Origin: Ruminococcaceae bacterium UBA6434
GTDB taxonomy: Bacteria > Bacillota > Clostridia > Oscillospirales > Acutalibacteraceae
Length of the DNA: 19,972 nt
Assembly: GCA_002437245.1 (NCBI GenBank)
Contig: DJOQ01000033.1
Location: forward strand, 1 to 19,972
Direction of reading: 5' to 3'
A program made the translations under genes and the position numbers. Positions within the stretch are counted from its first letter, which is position 1, and each line of letters starts with the position of its first letter. Below are positions 1-7,159 of this stretch, piece after piece. The notes below the pieces were generated by a model, which ran no database searches, was not told the origin of the DNA, and was given only the letters and a program-made list of their open reading frames with translations.

Positions 1-290
1 TACAAAGTACGCGAGAGAACGAAAAGATTTTCTCGGTAGCGTGCCAAAGCCCTAACCTTGAATTTTAATTAAGGGCTTGATGTGCGTTGCCGTGGGATTT
101 TCTTTTGCCCCGAAGCGTACAAAGGTACGCGAGAGGGCGAAAAGATTTTCTCGGTAGCGTGCTAAAACCCTAACATTGAATTTTAATTAAGGCGTTTTGG
201 TGCGTAGATGGGGAATTTTCTTTTGCCCCGAAGCGTACAAAGGTACGCGAGAGGGCGAAAAAAATTTCTCAGATGCGTGCTAAAACCCTT
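1..290. repeat. Tandem ~118-bp repeat array, about 2.4 copies
   Basis: Units begin at 1, 118 and 236, giving periods of 117 and 118 bp. Each unit has the motif GCGTAC-aaag-GTACGC (a perfect 6-bp dyad, clear at 115-130 and 233-248), then GAGAGGGCGAAAA, a TTCTC tract, GCGTGC, CCCTAA and the palindrome TTAATTAA. The third unit lacks a short stretch before TTAATTAA, and that palindrome overlaps the stop codon of the V-ATPase F-subunit gene. The array continues past the left edge, so its full copy number is unknown. No credible gene lies in 1-288. It separates ntpG from the expected ntpA. Function unknown. Confidence 0.85.
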
Positions 291-600
291 AATTAACGAT
301 ATCGGAACCGACGGCTCGTTCAACAAATCCGCTTACCTCTCTCATACCGAGACCCGTATTACCGGTGACGCCGGGAATGGGGATTATGGCGGGGAGAGGG
401 CTGTCTTTAAAGCGCTCGATTTCGGGAGCGATAAGCTCCGCGAGAGCCTCGGTTATAAAGATAACGGCGTAGCCCTCTTCGGCAAGCTTTTTGATTTTGT
501 GCGAAGCGCTTTGCGGATCGTCCTCGGGAAATACCGAAAGTCCGAGAGACGCAAAGCCGTAAATACTGTCGCGGTCGCCCATTGCGGCTATTTTATACAT
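289..600 (-). CDS. ntpG: V-type ATP synthase subunit F
   Basis: This 103-residue protein is the central-stalk F subunit of the V/A-type ATPase (named NtpG in Enterococcus hirae), which sits with subunit D between the A3B3 head and the membrane rotor. The sequence starts MYKIAAMGDRDSIYGF and ends with the typical IPIPGVTGNTGLGM segment followed by an amphipathic helix ending DIVN. Length matches the family (about 100-105 residues), so the gene is complete. The ATG at 600 is preferred over the longer frame from 636 because it aligns with the conserved N terminus and overlaps the ntpC stop by 8 nt (ATGTATAA), which implies translational coupling. The stop codon lies inside the TTAATTAA of the adjacent tandem repeat. 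In related operons ntpA follows almost at once; here a repeat array follows instead. Confidence 0.93.
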   Translation of the reverse strand: MYKIAAMGDRDSIYGFASLGLSVFPEDDPQSASHKIKKLAEEGYAVIFITEALAELIAPEIERFKDSPLPAIIPIPGVTGNTGLGMREVSGFVERAVGSDIVN

Positions 601-1558
601 ACAGTTCACGCATCCTTTCACGGACGACTTCTTCACTCGTACCGTTGAATTTTGCCGACAGGATTATGCGGACACAGCCTATTTCGGTCATTCTCGCAAA
701 AATATATGCGGCAAGCGGACCGAGCCCGAAAGCCGTGTATTTGGCTTTTTTCATATTCTCCATAACGGCGTCATCGCAATATTTTTCAAAAGATGACGGG
801 CTCTTTTTGAGAGCCTCGGCAAAAGAATCAAGACCGAGCGACGAAATAAAGCCGTAAAAGGCGTCTGTGCCCTGCAACGAAGCTACAATCAAATCCGCCT
901 TTTTTATTTCGGGAATATCGGGAAGCGCCTCTTCAAGGAAGCCGCGCTTTTTACCGGTAAGAATTGCGCGATATGCGGTTTTCAGCACAGCCGATTTTAT
1001 AAATATGTCACCGTATGCCGAAACAATATCGTTATCCGAATTTTTTGCAAGGTCTGCCATAGCCTCAAGGCAGGCTCTGTCTGCGGCAATGTCGCAGAGC
1101 TGACCGTTTTCGGTTTTGATTATAACATCAAAGCACCTTTTCGCAGCAGCGGAAATGAAATCCGGCAAAGAGTCGAAATCGCGCTCCTTAACCGCTTTTA
1201 AAAGTCGATCCCCCGGTATTACGGACGGCGAAACGAGGTATTTTCCCGCATCATCGCCGGTTTTTTCGCTCTTGAGCGCCGCCTTTAAATTTTGGAAATC
1301 GTTTTTGATTATGAATATGTCGAGAGCCTCGGCACTCGGTGCAACCGACTTTATAAGTGACCACGTTTTTTCGCTCTCGCCGTCAAGCATAGCGGAATAA
1401 TCGCTGCCGAAGGACGTGTCGTAGCCCTTGCCGTCAAGCAACGTGAGCGCCGTCTTATAATCGGGAGCGTCTATGAGCGCGTCAATATCGGCACGTGAGA
1501 GAAGCGACAGCTCATTAGCTCTTATATTCGCCACCGCGTAAAGATAGTTGTTATCCAT
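593..1558 (-). CDS. ntpC: V-type ATP synthase subunit C
   Basis: This is the C (Vma6/d-like) subunit that docks the rotating central stalk onto the K-ring of the V/A-type ATPase. The protein has 321 residues, close to the family norm. It opens with the characteristic NNYLYAVANIRANE pattern and is largely helical with no membrane segments, as expected for the funnel-shaped C subunit. The C-terminal part contains AKFNGTSEEVVRERMRELYV, typical of the family ending. A strong ribosome binding site (AAGGAGGG) lies about 10 nt before the ATG. It begins 22 nt after ntpE and overlaps ntpG by 8 nt, consistent with one polycistronic message. No truncation or frameshift is visible. Confidence 0.93.
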   Translation of the reverse strand: MDNNYLYAVANIRANELSLLSRADIDALIDAPDYKTALTLLDGKGYDTSFGSDYSAMLDGESEKTWSLIKSVAPSAEALDIFIIKNDFQNLKAALKSEKTGDDAGKYLVSPSVIPGDRLLKAVKERDFDSLPDFISAAAKRCFDVIIKTENGQLCDIAADRACLEAMADLAKNSDNDIVSAYGDIFIKSAVLKTAYRAILTGKKRGFLEEALPDIPEIKKADLIVASLQGTDAFYGFISSLGLDSFAEALKKSPSSFEKYCDDAVMENMKKAKYTAFGLGPLAAYIFARMTEIGCVRIILSAKFNGTSEEVVRERMRELYV

Positions 1559-1580
1559 TTAAACGCTTCCCTCCTTTATA

Positions 1581-2168
1581 TCAGTTAAAAAGTAATTTGT
1601 TAAGCTCGTCAAAAAGCTCGTCGCGCTTTTCCGAAACAAGCGAACCGAACGTGCAGTTTACGTCTATATCGCCGTAGACAAGCATAAATCCGCTGTCTAT
1701 ATCGCAGGAGTCGCCGAGAGAGACGCTGCCTTTGCCCGAAAGTGCGGAATTGACTCCGCTTATGAAATTCTGCGGCAGCTTTGCGGTGTCCTCTTTTGAA
1801 AAACGTATAACTCCGTCGCCCGAGAGCGCATTTTTAACGGCAAGTTCCTTCAGCATCTCAAAATACTCTCTTTTGGGGAGCGCTTTTAAGACATCTACCG
1901 CCCTGCCGAGTATGTCCTCAATTGCCTCGATTTTTCCCTCGAGAACCGTCTGCTTCTTTTTAAGCTCGGCGGAGCTTTTGGCGGACGCCAAAACGGAAGC
2001 GACCTTTGCAGCCGTTCTCTCTTCGCTCCGAGCTTTCATCTCGGAGGCCTTTTTTTCGGCGGCAAGGGATATCTCTTCGGCTTTTTTGTTTGCCCCATCG
2101 GAAATTTCTTTTATGCGCTGTGACGAGTCCGAGCCGATCTCTGAAATAATTTTATCTAATCCCGTCAT
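1581..2168 (-). CDS. ntpE: V-type ATP synthase subunit E
   Basis: Subunit E forms the peripheral stalk (stator) with subunit G/H and holds the A3B3 head against rotation. The protein has 195 residues, the usual size. Residues about 5-90 are a long Lys/Glu/Ala-rich coiled coil (for example ANKKAEEISLAAEKKASEM). The remainder is the globular head-binding domain, with the typical DIDSGFMLVYGDIDVNCTF segment near residues 155-175 and an acidic helical end. It starts 12 nt after the ntpK stop, with AGGGTGA as ribosome binding site, and is followed 22 nt later by ntpC. The heptad pattern and the operon position together make the call firm. Confidence 0.92.
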   Translation of the reverse strand: MTGLDKIISEIGSDSSQRIKEISDGANKKAEEISLAAEKKASEMKARSEERTAAKVASVLASAKSSAELKKKQTVLEGKIEAIEDILGRAVDVLKALPKREYFEMLKELAVKNALSGDGVIRFSKEDTAKLPQNFISGVNSALSGKGSVSLGDSCDIDSGFMLVYGDIDVNCTFGSLVSEKRDELFDELNKLLFN

Positions 2169-2180
2169 AAAGCTTCACCC

Positions 2181-2660
2181 TTAACCGACGTTGAGGTTCA
2201 AAATCATAAGAATCGAAATAAGAAGAGCCAAAACAGCGTATGTCTCAACCATTGCGGCAAGAACCATTGCCTTACTCTGTCCCTCGGGTTTTTTGGCAAC
2301 TACCGAAACGCCCGAAGCCGCAACTCTTGCCTGAGCTATTGCCGAGAAATAACCGACTATTGCCATAGGCAGGCACGCGCCGAGAAGCATAAGTCCCTGA
2401 GAAACCGTAAGCTCGGCGGGAGAACCCGAGAGAAGCTTTGTTTTAACAAGAACCATTATTGCGGTAATGAAGCCGTAAAGGCCCTGTGTACCGGGAAGAA
2501 TCTGAAGAATAAGCACCTTAGTGAATTTTGACAAATCCTCTGTAAGAAGACCTGCCGCCGCTTCACCTACAAGGCCTACGCCTCTTGCCGAACCGAGTCC
2601 GCTGAGAAGTGCCGCTAACGCCGCTCCGACGATAGCCAATACCAAACCCATATTATCCAT
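2181..2660 (-). CDS. ntpK: V-type ATP synthase subunit K (proteolipid), probably Na+-binding
   Basis: This is the membrane rotor proteolipid of the V/A-type ATPase. The 159-residue protein has four predicted transmembrane helices made of two related hairpins (GLGSARGVGLVGEA and AIAQARVAASG), the 16-kDa duplicated form seen in E. hirae NtpK. The ion-carrying glutamate is E139 in AAMVETYAVL. The other residues that coordinate Na+ in NtpK (L61, T64, Q65, Q110, E139) have counterparts here as L55, T58 and Q59 in LPGTQGLYGF, plus Q110 and E139. I infer Na+ rather than H+ coupling. The ATG at 2660 is chosen over the longer frame from 2792 because AAGGAGGA precedes it and family alignment starts there. 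It overlaps the ntpI stop by 8 nt (ATGGATAA). Confidence 0.95.
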   Translation of the reverse strand: MDNMGLVLAIVGAALAALLSGLGSARGVGLVGEAAAGLLTEDLSKFTKVLILQILPGTQGLYGFITAIMVLVKTKLLSGSPAELTVSQGLMLLGACLPMAIVGYFSAIAQARVAASGVSVVAKKPEGQSKAMVLAAMVETYAVLALLISILMILNLNVG

Positions 2661-4635
2661 TGTTAATTTCCTCCTTGAATTTGAAAGTTTTGGAATTTGC
2701 TTTAAGAGGGGTAAATTTCTTGCCGCCGCCGTTATAGAATTTCGAGAAGAATTCCACGTACTGCAAGCGGTTTGTATGAACATAAGCGCCAATGACGTTT
2801 ATACCGAAGTTTACCGCGTGCCCGAAAACGAACACCACCGCGAGAACTATCGCTTTCACGATTTTGTTGCTCGGCAGAGCGCCCATCATATTGACTACGC
2901 TGCCGATTATGCCGGTAACAAGCCCGAGCGCCAAAAGCCTTGCATATGAGAGAATATCGCTGAGATAGCCCGAAATCGTGTTGTACACGGCGTAAAGTCC
3001 GGAGCCTATTTTGCCGAAGAACGACTTTGACTCCCTGCCTGCCGTGAGAACTATTATAATTACGCCCGCTATGGCACAGTATTTGCCGACCGTTTTTATA
3101 TCAGCAGGAACATCTATAATCATACCTGCGCAAAGCGGAAGCGCACCGCCGACGGCGAGATAAACGGACAGCGTATCGCATACTGCCCAGAACCTTTGCC
3201 CGTCGCGCCACTCCATATAGCCCTTAATGCCGACGCCCACAAACAGATGGACTACGCCGAACAAGAAGCACCACAGCATAGTGGTCATAAGCTGCTCCTG
3301 CGGGTCGAGCCACGCATACAGCCGCACCTTGGGCAAACCGATGAAATCGTATCTTACGACATTGATTATGTCTCCGAAAAAGCTTCCGAACATAATCCCC
3401 CAGAACATTGTGGAAATGCCGCAGTACATATACATCATAACCGTTTTTCTTTTTTGCCCCTCGGGCTTACATTTGAGCAGAACAAACAGCGTTGCCAAAA
3501 ACATTATAAGACCGTAGCCTGCGTCCGAAAACATCATACCGAAAAAGCAGTAATAGAAAAATGCCATAATGGCGTTGGGGTCTATATCGTGCTTGCCCGG
3601 GAGGGCGTACATTTCGGTTATCTCTTCAACCGGCGCGGCAAAATTATTGTTTTTGAGAAGCACCGGTTCGTTTTCGTCGTCCTCGGCAACGTCACTCACC
3701 GTTACGGCGACGGTAAATTTCTCTTCGAGCTCGTTTACCGTTTTTTCGCAGTACCGCTCCGGAATATATCCCTCAAAATAGAAAACATTGCGGCTGAGAG
3801 ACATCTTTTTAAACGCCTCGTACTTGTCTTTTCTTATCGTGAGGAAGTCTATGAGAAAATCTATATCCTCACGGTACGGCGACATTTTTATGATTTTTTC
3901 TTCGTCCGAATCAATATCCGCCGAAAGCCTTTCAATGTTTTTTCCGTGGCGTTCCATTGCCGTTTTGGTATCTTCGTTTTCGCCGCCGGACGACCTTACG
4001 AAATTAAGGCTCCGCAGATAATCATATACGCGCCGGGACTCCTTTTTCAGGCAGATGACAACGATTATGCTCTGCGTGTTTGAAGAGGATACCACCTCGC
4101 ATTCGAGAGCGGTTATATCCGGCAGTTCCGAGGCAAAACCCGCCTTGAGAGTTTCTTCGGTGCACTCGTCGGGGAGCGAACCCACAAACACGGCTGTGTG
4201 CTTTGTACCCGTTGTATTCGGCGGAATATCAAGCTTTTCCCACGGTGCCAAAGCCTCTCTTGCGGTCTGCTCGCGGATAATGTCGGCCTTTTTATCGGCT
4301 ATTTCCTTTTTTATATCGATAATTTCCCGACATTTCGCCATTACCTCGTCCGTCTTTTCCGACTCTTCGCGGAATGCGGACAGTTCTATTTCTTTTCGCG
4401 GCAGAAAAGAGTCTGTCAATTTCTTTTTTTCGGGCGAATAAAATGAAAGTATTTCCTTTGCGTTCTCTGCGGTTTGCAAAAGCCTTTCAAGCTGTGAGAC
4501 GCTCGAATCGGTATCGGTGTAATACATAGATTCCGGCGCGTCACACTTTTCAACCTGAACCGTGCCCTTTCGCTGCAGGTAATCTATAATATCCTTACTC
4601 TCGCCGAGCATCGCCAAAAGCTCGATTTTTTTCAT
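2653..4635 (-). CDS. ntpI: V-type ATP synthase subunit I
   Basis: Subunit I (Vph1/a-like) is the membrane stator that provides ion half-channels next to the K-ring. The protein has 660 residues. Residues 1 to about 340 are a cytoplasmic alpha/beta and coiled-coil arm. The family signature EITEMYALP and FFGMMFSDAGYGL lead into about seven or eight membrane segments. The conserved channel arginine lies in SDILSYARLLALGL (R566), with a second at R623 in HTNRLQYVEFF. The annotated ATG at 4635 lacks a well-placed ribosome binding site: GAGGTGAT lies 22 nt upstream, touching another ATG at 4657 in a different frame. That other frame reads MAYGKIK, which resembles the missing family N terminus, so a one-base frame break is possible. 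Otherwise complete. Confidence 0.93.
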   Translation of the reverse strand: MKKIELLAMLGESKDIIDYLQRKGTVQVEKCDAPESMYYTDTDSSVSQLERLLQTAENAKEILSFYSPEKKKLTDSFLPRKEIELSAFREESEKTDEVMAKCREIIDIKKEIADKKADIIREQTAREALAPWEKLDIPPNTTGTKHTAVFVGSLPDECTEETLKAGFASELPDITALECEVVSSSNTQSIIVVICLKKESRRVYDYLRSLNFVRSSGGENEDTKTAMERHGKNIERLSADIDSDEEKIIKMSPYREDIDFLIDFLTIRKDKYEAFKKMSLSRNVFYFEGYIPERYCEKTVNELEEKFTVAVTVSDVAEDDENEPVLLKNNNFAAPVEEITEMYALPGKHDIDPNAIMAFFYYCFFGMMFSDAGYGLIMFLATLFVLLKCKPEGQKRKTVMMYMYCGISTMFWGIMFGSFFGDIINVVRYDFIGLPKVRLYAWLDPQEQLMTTMLWCFLFGVVHLFVGVGIKGYMEWRDGQRFWAVCDTLSVYLAVGGALPLCAGMIIDVPADIKTVGKYCAIAGVIIIVLTAGRESKSFFGKIGSGLYAVYNTISGYLSDILSYARLLALGLVTGIIGSVVNMMGALPSNKIVKAIVLAVVFVFGHAVNFGINVIGAYVHTNRLQYVEFFSKFYNGGGKKFTPLKANSKTFKFKEEINNG

Positions 4636-4681
4636 TTTTAATTTTGCCGTAAGCCATCACCTCACTTTGCAAAATGTTTTA

Positions 4682-4993
4682 TCACTTAAGCAATATATCT
4701 TTTACAATGCCGACAGCTTCCGAAAGCTTATCGGCGGACTCCCTTTTGAGCCCGTCTGCATATTTTTGGGCTTCTTTTACCGCCTCGGTAACGATTACCT
4801 CTGCCGTATCCTTGGCCTTTTTGATTTCGGCTGCCTCGTACACGGCACATTCCTTTTCTTTCTCCGACAGGAGCTTTTCGGCGTCGTCATTTGCCTTTTT
4901 TATGATTTTGTTCGCTTCGATTTCGGCGTTTTTTTCGTTTTCCGCCGTCTCGTTTTCTTTTGCCATAACTTTTTTCAGCATTTCTGCCGCCAT
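4682..4993 (-). CDS. ntpF: V-type ATP synthase subunit G/H (peripheral stalk)
   Basis: This 103-residue protein is almost entirely a charged coiled coil (Lys/Glu/Ala heptads), as in the G/H subunit that pairs with subunit E in the peripheral stalk (NtpF in E. hirae). It ends in a short amphipathic helix, EAVGIVKDILLK. It is the first gene of the operon, in the same place as ntpF in the E. hirae ntp operon. An in-frame GTG at 5002 would add three residues but sits inside the ribosome binding site; the ATG at 4993 is preceded by GAGGTGA at ideal spacing, so I chose it. The ntpI coding region starts 46 nt downstream. Identity rests on coiled-coil character plus position, because the family is poorly conserved. 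Confidence 0.85.
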   Translation of the reverse strand: MAAEMLKKVMAKENETAENEKNAEIEANKIIKKANDDAEKLLSEKEKECAVYEAAEIKKAKDTAEVIVTEAVKEAQKYADGLKRESADKLSEAVGIVKDILLK

Positions 4994-5062
4994 ACGCTTC
5001 ACCTCATATCTGTATTTTAACTTAAATATGCAATAATTACCATAAAAAAGAATTACGGAAGA

Positions 5063-5091
5063 AGTATACCATAAATTAACCGATTTGTAAT
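5063..5091 (-). promoter_or_regulatory. Candidate promoter of the V-ATPase operon
   Basis: On the minus strand ATTACA (5086-5091, 4 of 6 to the -35 consensus) is separated by 17 bp from TATACT (5063-5068, 5 of 6 to the -10). The predicted start is near 5056, giving a leader of about 60 nt to the ntpF ATG. No other minus-strand pair in the gap scores clearly better, but the region is so AT-rich that chance matches are likely. Confidence 0.4.
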
Positions 5092-5130
5092 GTTTTTTAT
5101 GAAATTCGTATTATTTTTTTATTATTATGC

Positions 5131-5195
5131 AAATTCATTATCAACACTCGCCTATTATACGAAAAAATTTGAAAAAAGTGTTGAATAATGAACTT
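5131..5195. repeat. Long inverted repeat in the divergent ntpF/tetR control region
   Basis: The left arm 5131-5148 (AAATTCATTATCAACACT) is the reverse complement of the right arm 5177-5195 apart from one substitution and one 1-nt gap. The centre is 28 bp of AT-rich DNA. The right arm contains the -35 box (TTGAAT) of the plus-strand promoter, and the left arm carries a TTGATA facing the V-ATPase operon. Such symmetry around divergent promoters fits a shared operator or looping site. A factor-independent terminator is less likely because no U-tract follows either side in a suitable place. Confidence 0.6.
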
Positions 5196-5209
5196 GTTTA
5201 TATTATAAT
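5181..5209 (+). promoter_or_regulatory. Promoter of the tetR-CDF operon
   Basis: TTGAAT (5181-5186) and a perfect TATAAT (5204-5209) are separated by exactly 17 bp. The predicted start is near 5216, leaving a leader of about 70 nt before the regulator's ATG. The -35 box lies within the right arm of the 5131-5195 inverted repeat, and a 19-bp palindrome lies just downstream of the start. Confidence 0.65.
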
Positions 5210-5231
5210 AACAGTTGTCTATTAAATCAAT

Positions 5232-5250
5232 AAACAAACTATGTTTGTTT
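5232..5250. promoter_or_regulatory. 19-bp palindrome, candidate operator for the adjacent TetR-family protein
   Basis: AAACAAAC-TAT-GTTTGTTT is a perfect 8-bp dyad with a 3-bp centre, about 15-35 bp downstream of the predicted transcription start of tetR. TetR-family repressors commonly bind palindromes of this length at or near their own promoters. Assignment to this particular protein is inference from position. Confidence 0.5.
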
Positions 5251-5287
5251 GTCTAAAATCAGGCAAGAGAAAGGACGTTTGGATAAA

Positions 5288-5881
5288 ATGGCAGAAAAAG
5301 CAGTCGACAGCAGAGTACGCAGGACTAAAAGGCTTTTAAAACAGGGGCTCACCGAGCTTATGGCTCAAAAGAGCATCAAAAAAATAACCGTAAGAGAGCT
5401 CTCGGAACTTGTAGACATAAACCGCGGTACATTTTATCTGCATTACAAAGATATATACGACCTTGTGGAACAGATAGAGAACGAGCTGTTCCAAGAATTT
5501 GAGTCTATTCTGATGAACTACACCATAGACGATATTTCACGCCGCCCGAAGCAACTTTTGACGGACGTGTGCAAATTTCTTGACGAAAACCGCGATATTT
5601 GCTCGGCTCTCCTCGGCGACAACGGTGACATAAACTTCACTCAGAAGCTCCGCAGCTTTATACGCAAAAAGTGTTTCGACGACATAACCGCATCATATAA
5701 TGTAAACGATATATCCGAATTTGAATTTCTCTATTCTTATTTCGAGTCCGGCTTTATAGGCATTGCGCGCTACTGGCTTCAGCATCCGGAAGCCGGCAAG
5801 AGCGCCGAGGATATAGCGGATATAATAGAGAGAATATTTGTATTCGGCATAAAAGATTTTAACGTGGAAGAGAAGAAATGA
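5288..5881 (+). CDS. TetR/AcrR family transcriptional regulator
   Basis: This 197-residue DNA-binding protein has an N-terminal TetR helix-turn-helix at about residues 10-60 (KITVRELSELVDINRGTFYLHY, shown here as KITVRELSELV then NRGTFYLHYKD). The all-helical C-terminal half matches the general shape of a ligand-binding dimerisation domain. Possible starts are TTG 5249, TTG 5279 and ATG 5288; I chose the ATG, because upstream residues fall outside the family pattern. The AAAGGA at 5270-5275 is a little far from the ATG, so TTG 5279 remains possible. The stop overlaps the transporter ATG as ATGA, so the two are translationally coupled and the regulator probably controls the transporter. The ligand cannot be inferred from sequence. 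Confidence 0.88.
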   Translation: MAEKAVDSRVRRTKRLLKQGLTELMAQKSIKKITVRELSELVDINRGTFYLHYKDIYDLVEQIENELFQEFESILMNYTIDDISRRPKQLLTDVCKFLDENRDICSALLGDNGDINFTQKLRSFIRKKCFDDITASYNVNDISEFEFLYSYFESGFIGIARYWLQHPEAGKSAEDIADIIERIFVFGIKDFNVEEKK

Positions 5882-7044
5882 CTGAACTTTTAATGAAACT
5901 TTTTATAAGGAAAGACGCGCCCGCCGACGACCCAAAGACGCGCGCCTCATATGGTATGCTCTCGGGGCTTGTCGGAATTGCGGTGAACGTGATATTAACC
6001 GTCGCTAAATTTGCGGTGGGTTCTTTGACCGGCAGTATTTCCATAACCGCCGACGCCATAAACAACCTCTCCGACGCAGGTTCGTCGGTCGTTACTTTGG
6101 TCGGCTTTAAAATGGCAAAAAAGCCTGCCGACAAAGAGCACCCGTACGGTCACGGCAGAATAGAATACATATCCGCGCTGATTGTGTCTTTCCTCGTACT
6201 CTTGATGGGCGTTGAGCTTTTGAAAAGCTCGGTGGGAAAAATCAGAACTCCCGACACGGTAACTTACAGCAACGCCGCGCTGATAGTGTTGATAGTCTCG
6301 ATACTGTTTAAATTATGGCTCGCATACTTTAATTATTCGGTCGGCAAAAAGATAGACTCAACAGCCAATAAAGCCGTAGTTGCCGACAGCCTTTCGGACA
6401 CCGCGGCAACGGCGGCGGCTCTGATTTCACTGATAATATCAAAATTTTCCTCGGCTCCCGTAGACGGGTGGTTCGGTCTTGTTGTGTCGGGCTTTATCAT
6501 CTATTCGGGAATCGGCATAGTAAAGGACACTGTCTCACCTCTGCTCGGTCAGCCGCCCAAAAAGGAATTTGTAAAGCAGATAGAGGACGAAATTCTGTCA
6601 TATCCCAACATAGTCGGCGTTCACGACCTTATAATTCACGACTACGGCCCCGGCAGGCAGTTTGCCTCCGCTCACGCCGAAGTCCCATCAAGCGTTGACG
6701 TTATGAAAATCCATGATACCATAGACCTTATCGAGAGAAATATTCATAGAAAATACAATCTGCTTATTTCCATACACCTTGACCCTATTATGGTCAACGA
6801 CATACATATTAATCGTTTACACGATTTGACCGAGTCCGCCGTCAAGAGCATTGACCCTGTGCTTTCCATACACGATTTCAGAGTGGTTGAAGGCCCCACG
6901 CACTCAAATCTCATCTTTGATGTAATGGCGCCGCCGGATTTCAGGCTTTCCGACCGTGAGCTTACAAATCTCATCGGGGAAAAACTAAGCAAAATAGACG
7001 AAAGATATTTCTGCGTCATTACGGTAGACCACTCTTTTAACTAA
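5878..7044 (+). CDS. Cation diffusion facilitator transporter, probable Mn2+-type exporter
   Basis: This 388-residue membrane protein belongs to the cation diffusion facilitator (CDF) family, which exports divalent metals by antiport. Residues about 25-220 hold six membrane helices. The hallmark HPYGHGRIEY is at 88-97. The transport site pairs N62-xxx-D66 in helix 2 with D170-xxx-D174 in helix 5, the N-D-D-D pattern described for Mn2+-type CDFs such as pneumococcal MntE; Zn2+-type members carry His here. Residues about 225-303 are the cytoplasmic dimerisation domain. Residues about 305-388 form an extra alpha/beta C-terminal domain, making the protein roughly 90 residues longer than a minimal CDF. 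It overlaps tetR by 4 nt. No clear terminator follows before prs. Metal specificity is inferred. Confidence 0.93.
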   Translation: MTELLMKLFIRKDAPADDPKTRASYGMLSGLVGIAVNVILTVAKFAVGSLTGSISITADAINNLSDAGSSVVTLVGFKMAKKPADKEHPYGHGRIEYISALIVSFLVLLMGVELLKSSVGKIRTPDTVTYSNAALIVLIVSILFKLWLAYFNYSVGKKIDSTANKAVVADSLSDTAATAAALISLIISKFSSAPVDGWFGLVVSGFIIYSGIGIVKDTVSPLLGQPPKKEFVKQIEDEILSYPNIVGVHDLIIHDYGPGRQFASAHAEVPSSVDVMKIHDTIDLIERNIHRKYNLLISIHLDPIMVNDIHINRLHDLTESAVKSIDPVLSIHDFRVVEGPTHSNLIFDVMAPPDFRLSDRELTNLIGEKLSKIDERYFCVITVDHSFN

Positions 7045-7069
7045 TCTTTTGTTTTTTGCCTTTTTTCCC

Positions 7070-7097
7070 TTGAAAATGACACAAAATATAGTAAAAT
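7070..7097 (+). promoter_or_regulatory. Candidate promoter of prs
   Basis: TTGAAA (7070-7075) and TAAAAT (7092-7097) are spaced 16 bp apart, each 5 of 6 to consensus. The predicted start is near 7104, so the leader would begin inside the palindromic tract at 7101-7131. Confidence 0.5.
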
Positions 7098-7100
7098 AAT

Positions 7101-7131
7101 ATTATCGGTATACGGATAATGTTATTATCCG
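7101..7131. promoter_or_regulatory. Two overlapping palindromes in the prs leader
   Basis: CGGATAAT-GTT-ATTATCCG (7113-7131) is a perfect 8-bp dyad. It overlaps an imperfect 20-bp palindrome, ATTATCGGTATACGGATAAT (7101-7120). The element GATAAT/ATTATC therefore occurs three times, and the two dyads are mutually exclusive as hairpins. The tract lies at the predicted start of the prs message, so it may be an operator or a leader RNA switch. No U-tract follows, so it is not an intrinsic terminator. Confidence 0.45.
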
Positions 7132-7159
7132 CAAATTTTGTGCTGCACGGAGGAAAATT

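Noticed and set aside
1..290. CRISPR array
   Set aside because: The period is ~118 bp and the whole unit is repeated; there are no short repeats with unique spacers and no cas genes.
3196..4083. 295-residue open frame on the plus strand
   Set aside because: It is entirely antisense to ntpI, which has clear family motifs; the product shows no recognisable domain.
5151..5183. Alternative minus-strand promoter using TATAAT at 5154-5159
   Set aside because: The -10 is perfect, but the hexamer 17 bp upstream reads AACACT and no acceptable -35 occurs at 15-19 bp.
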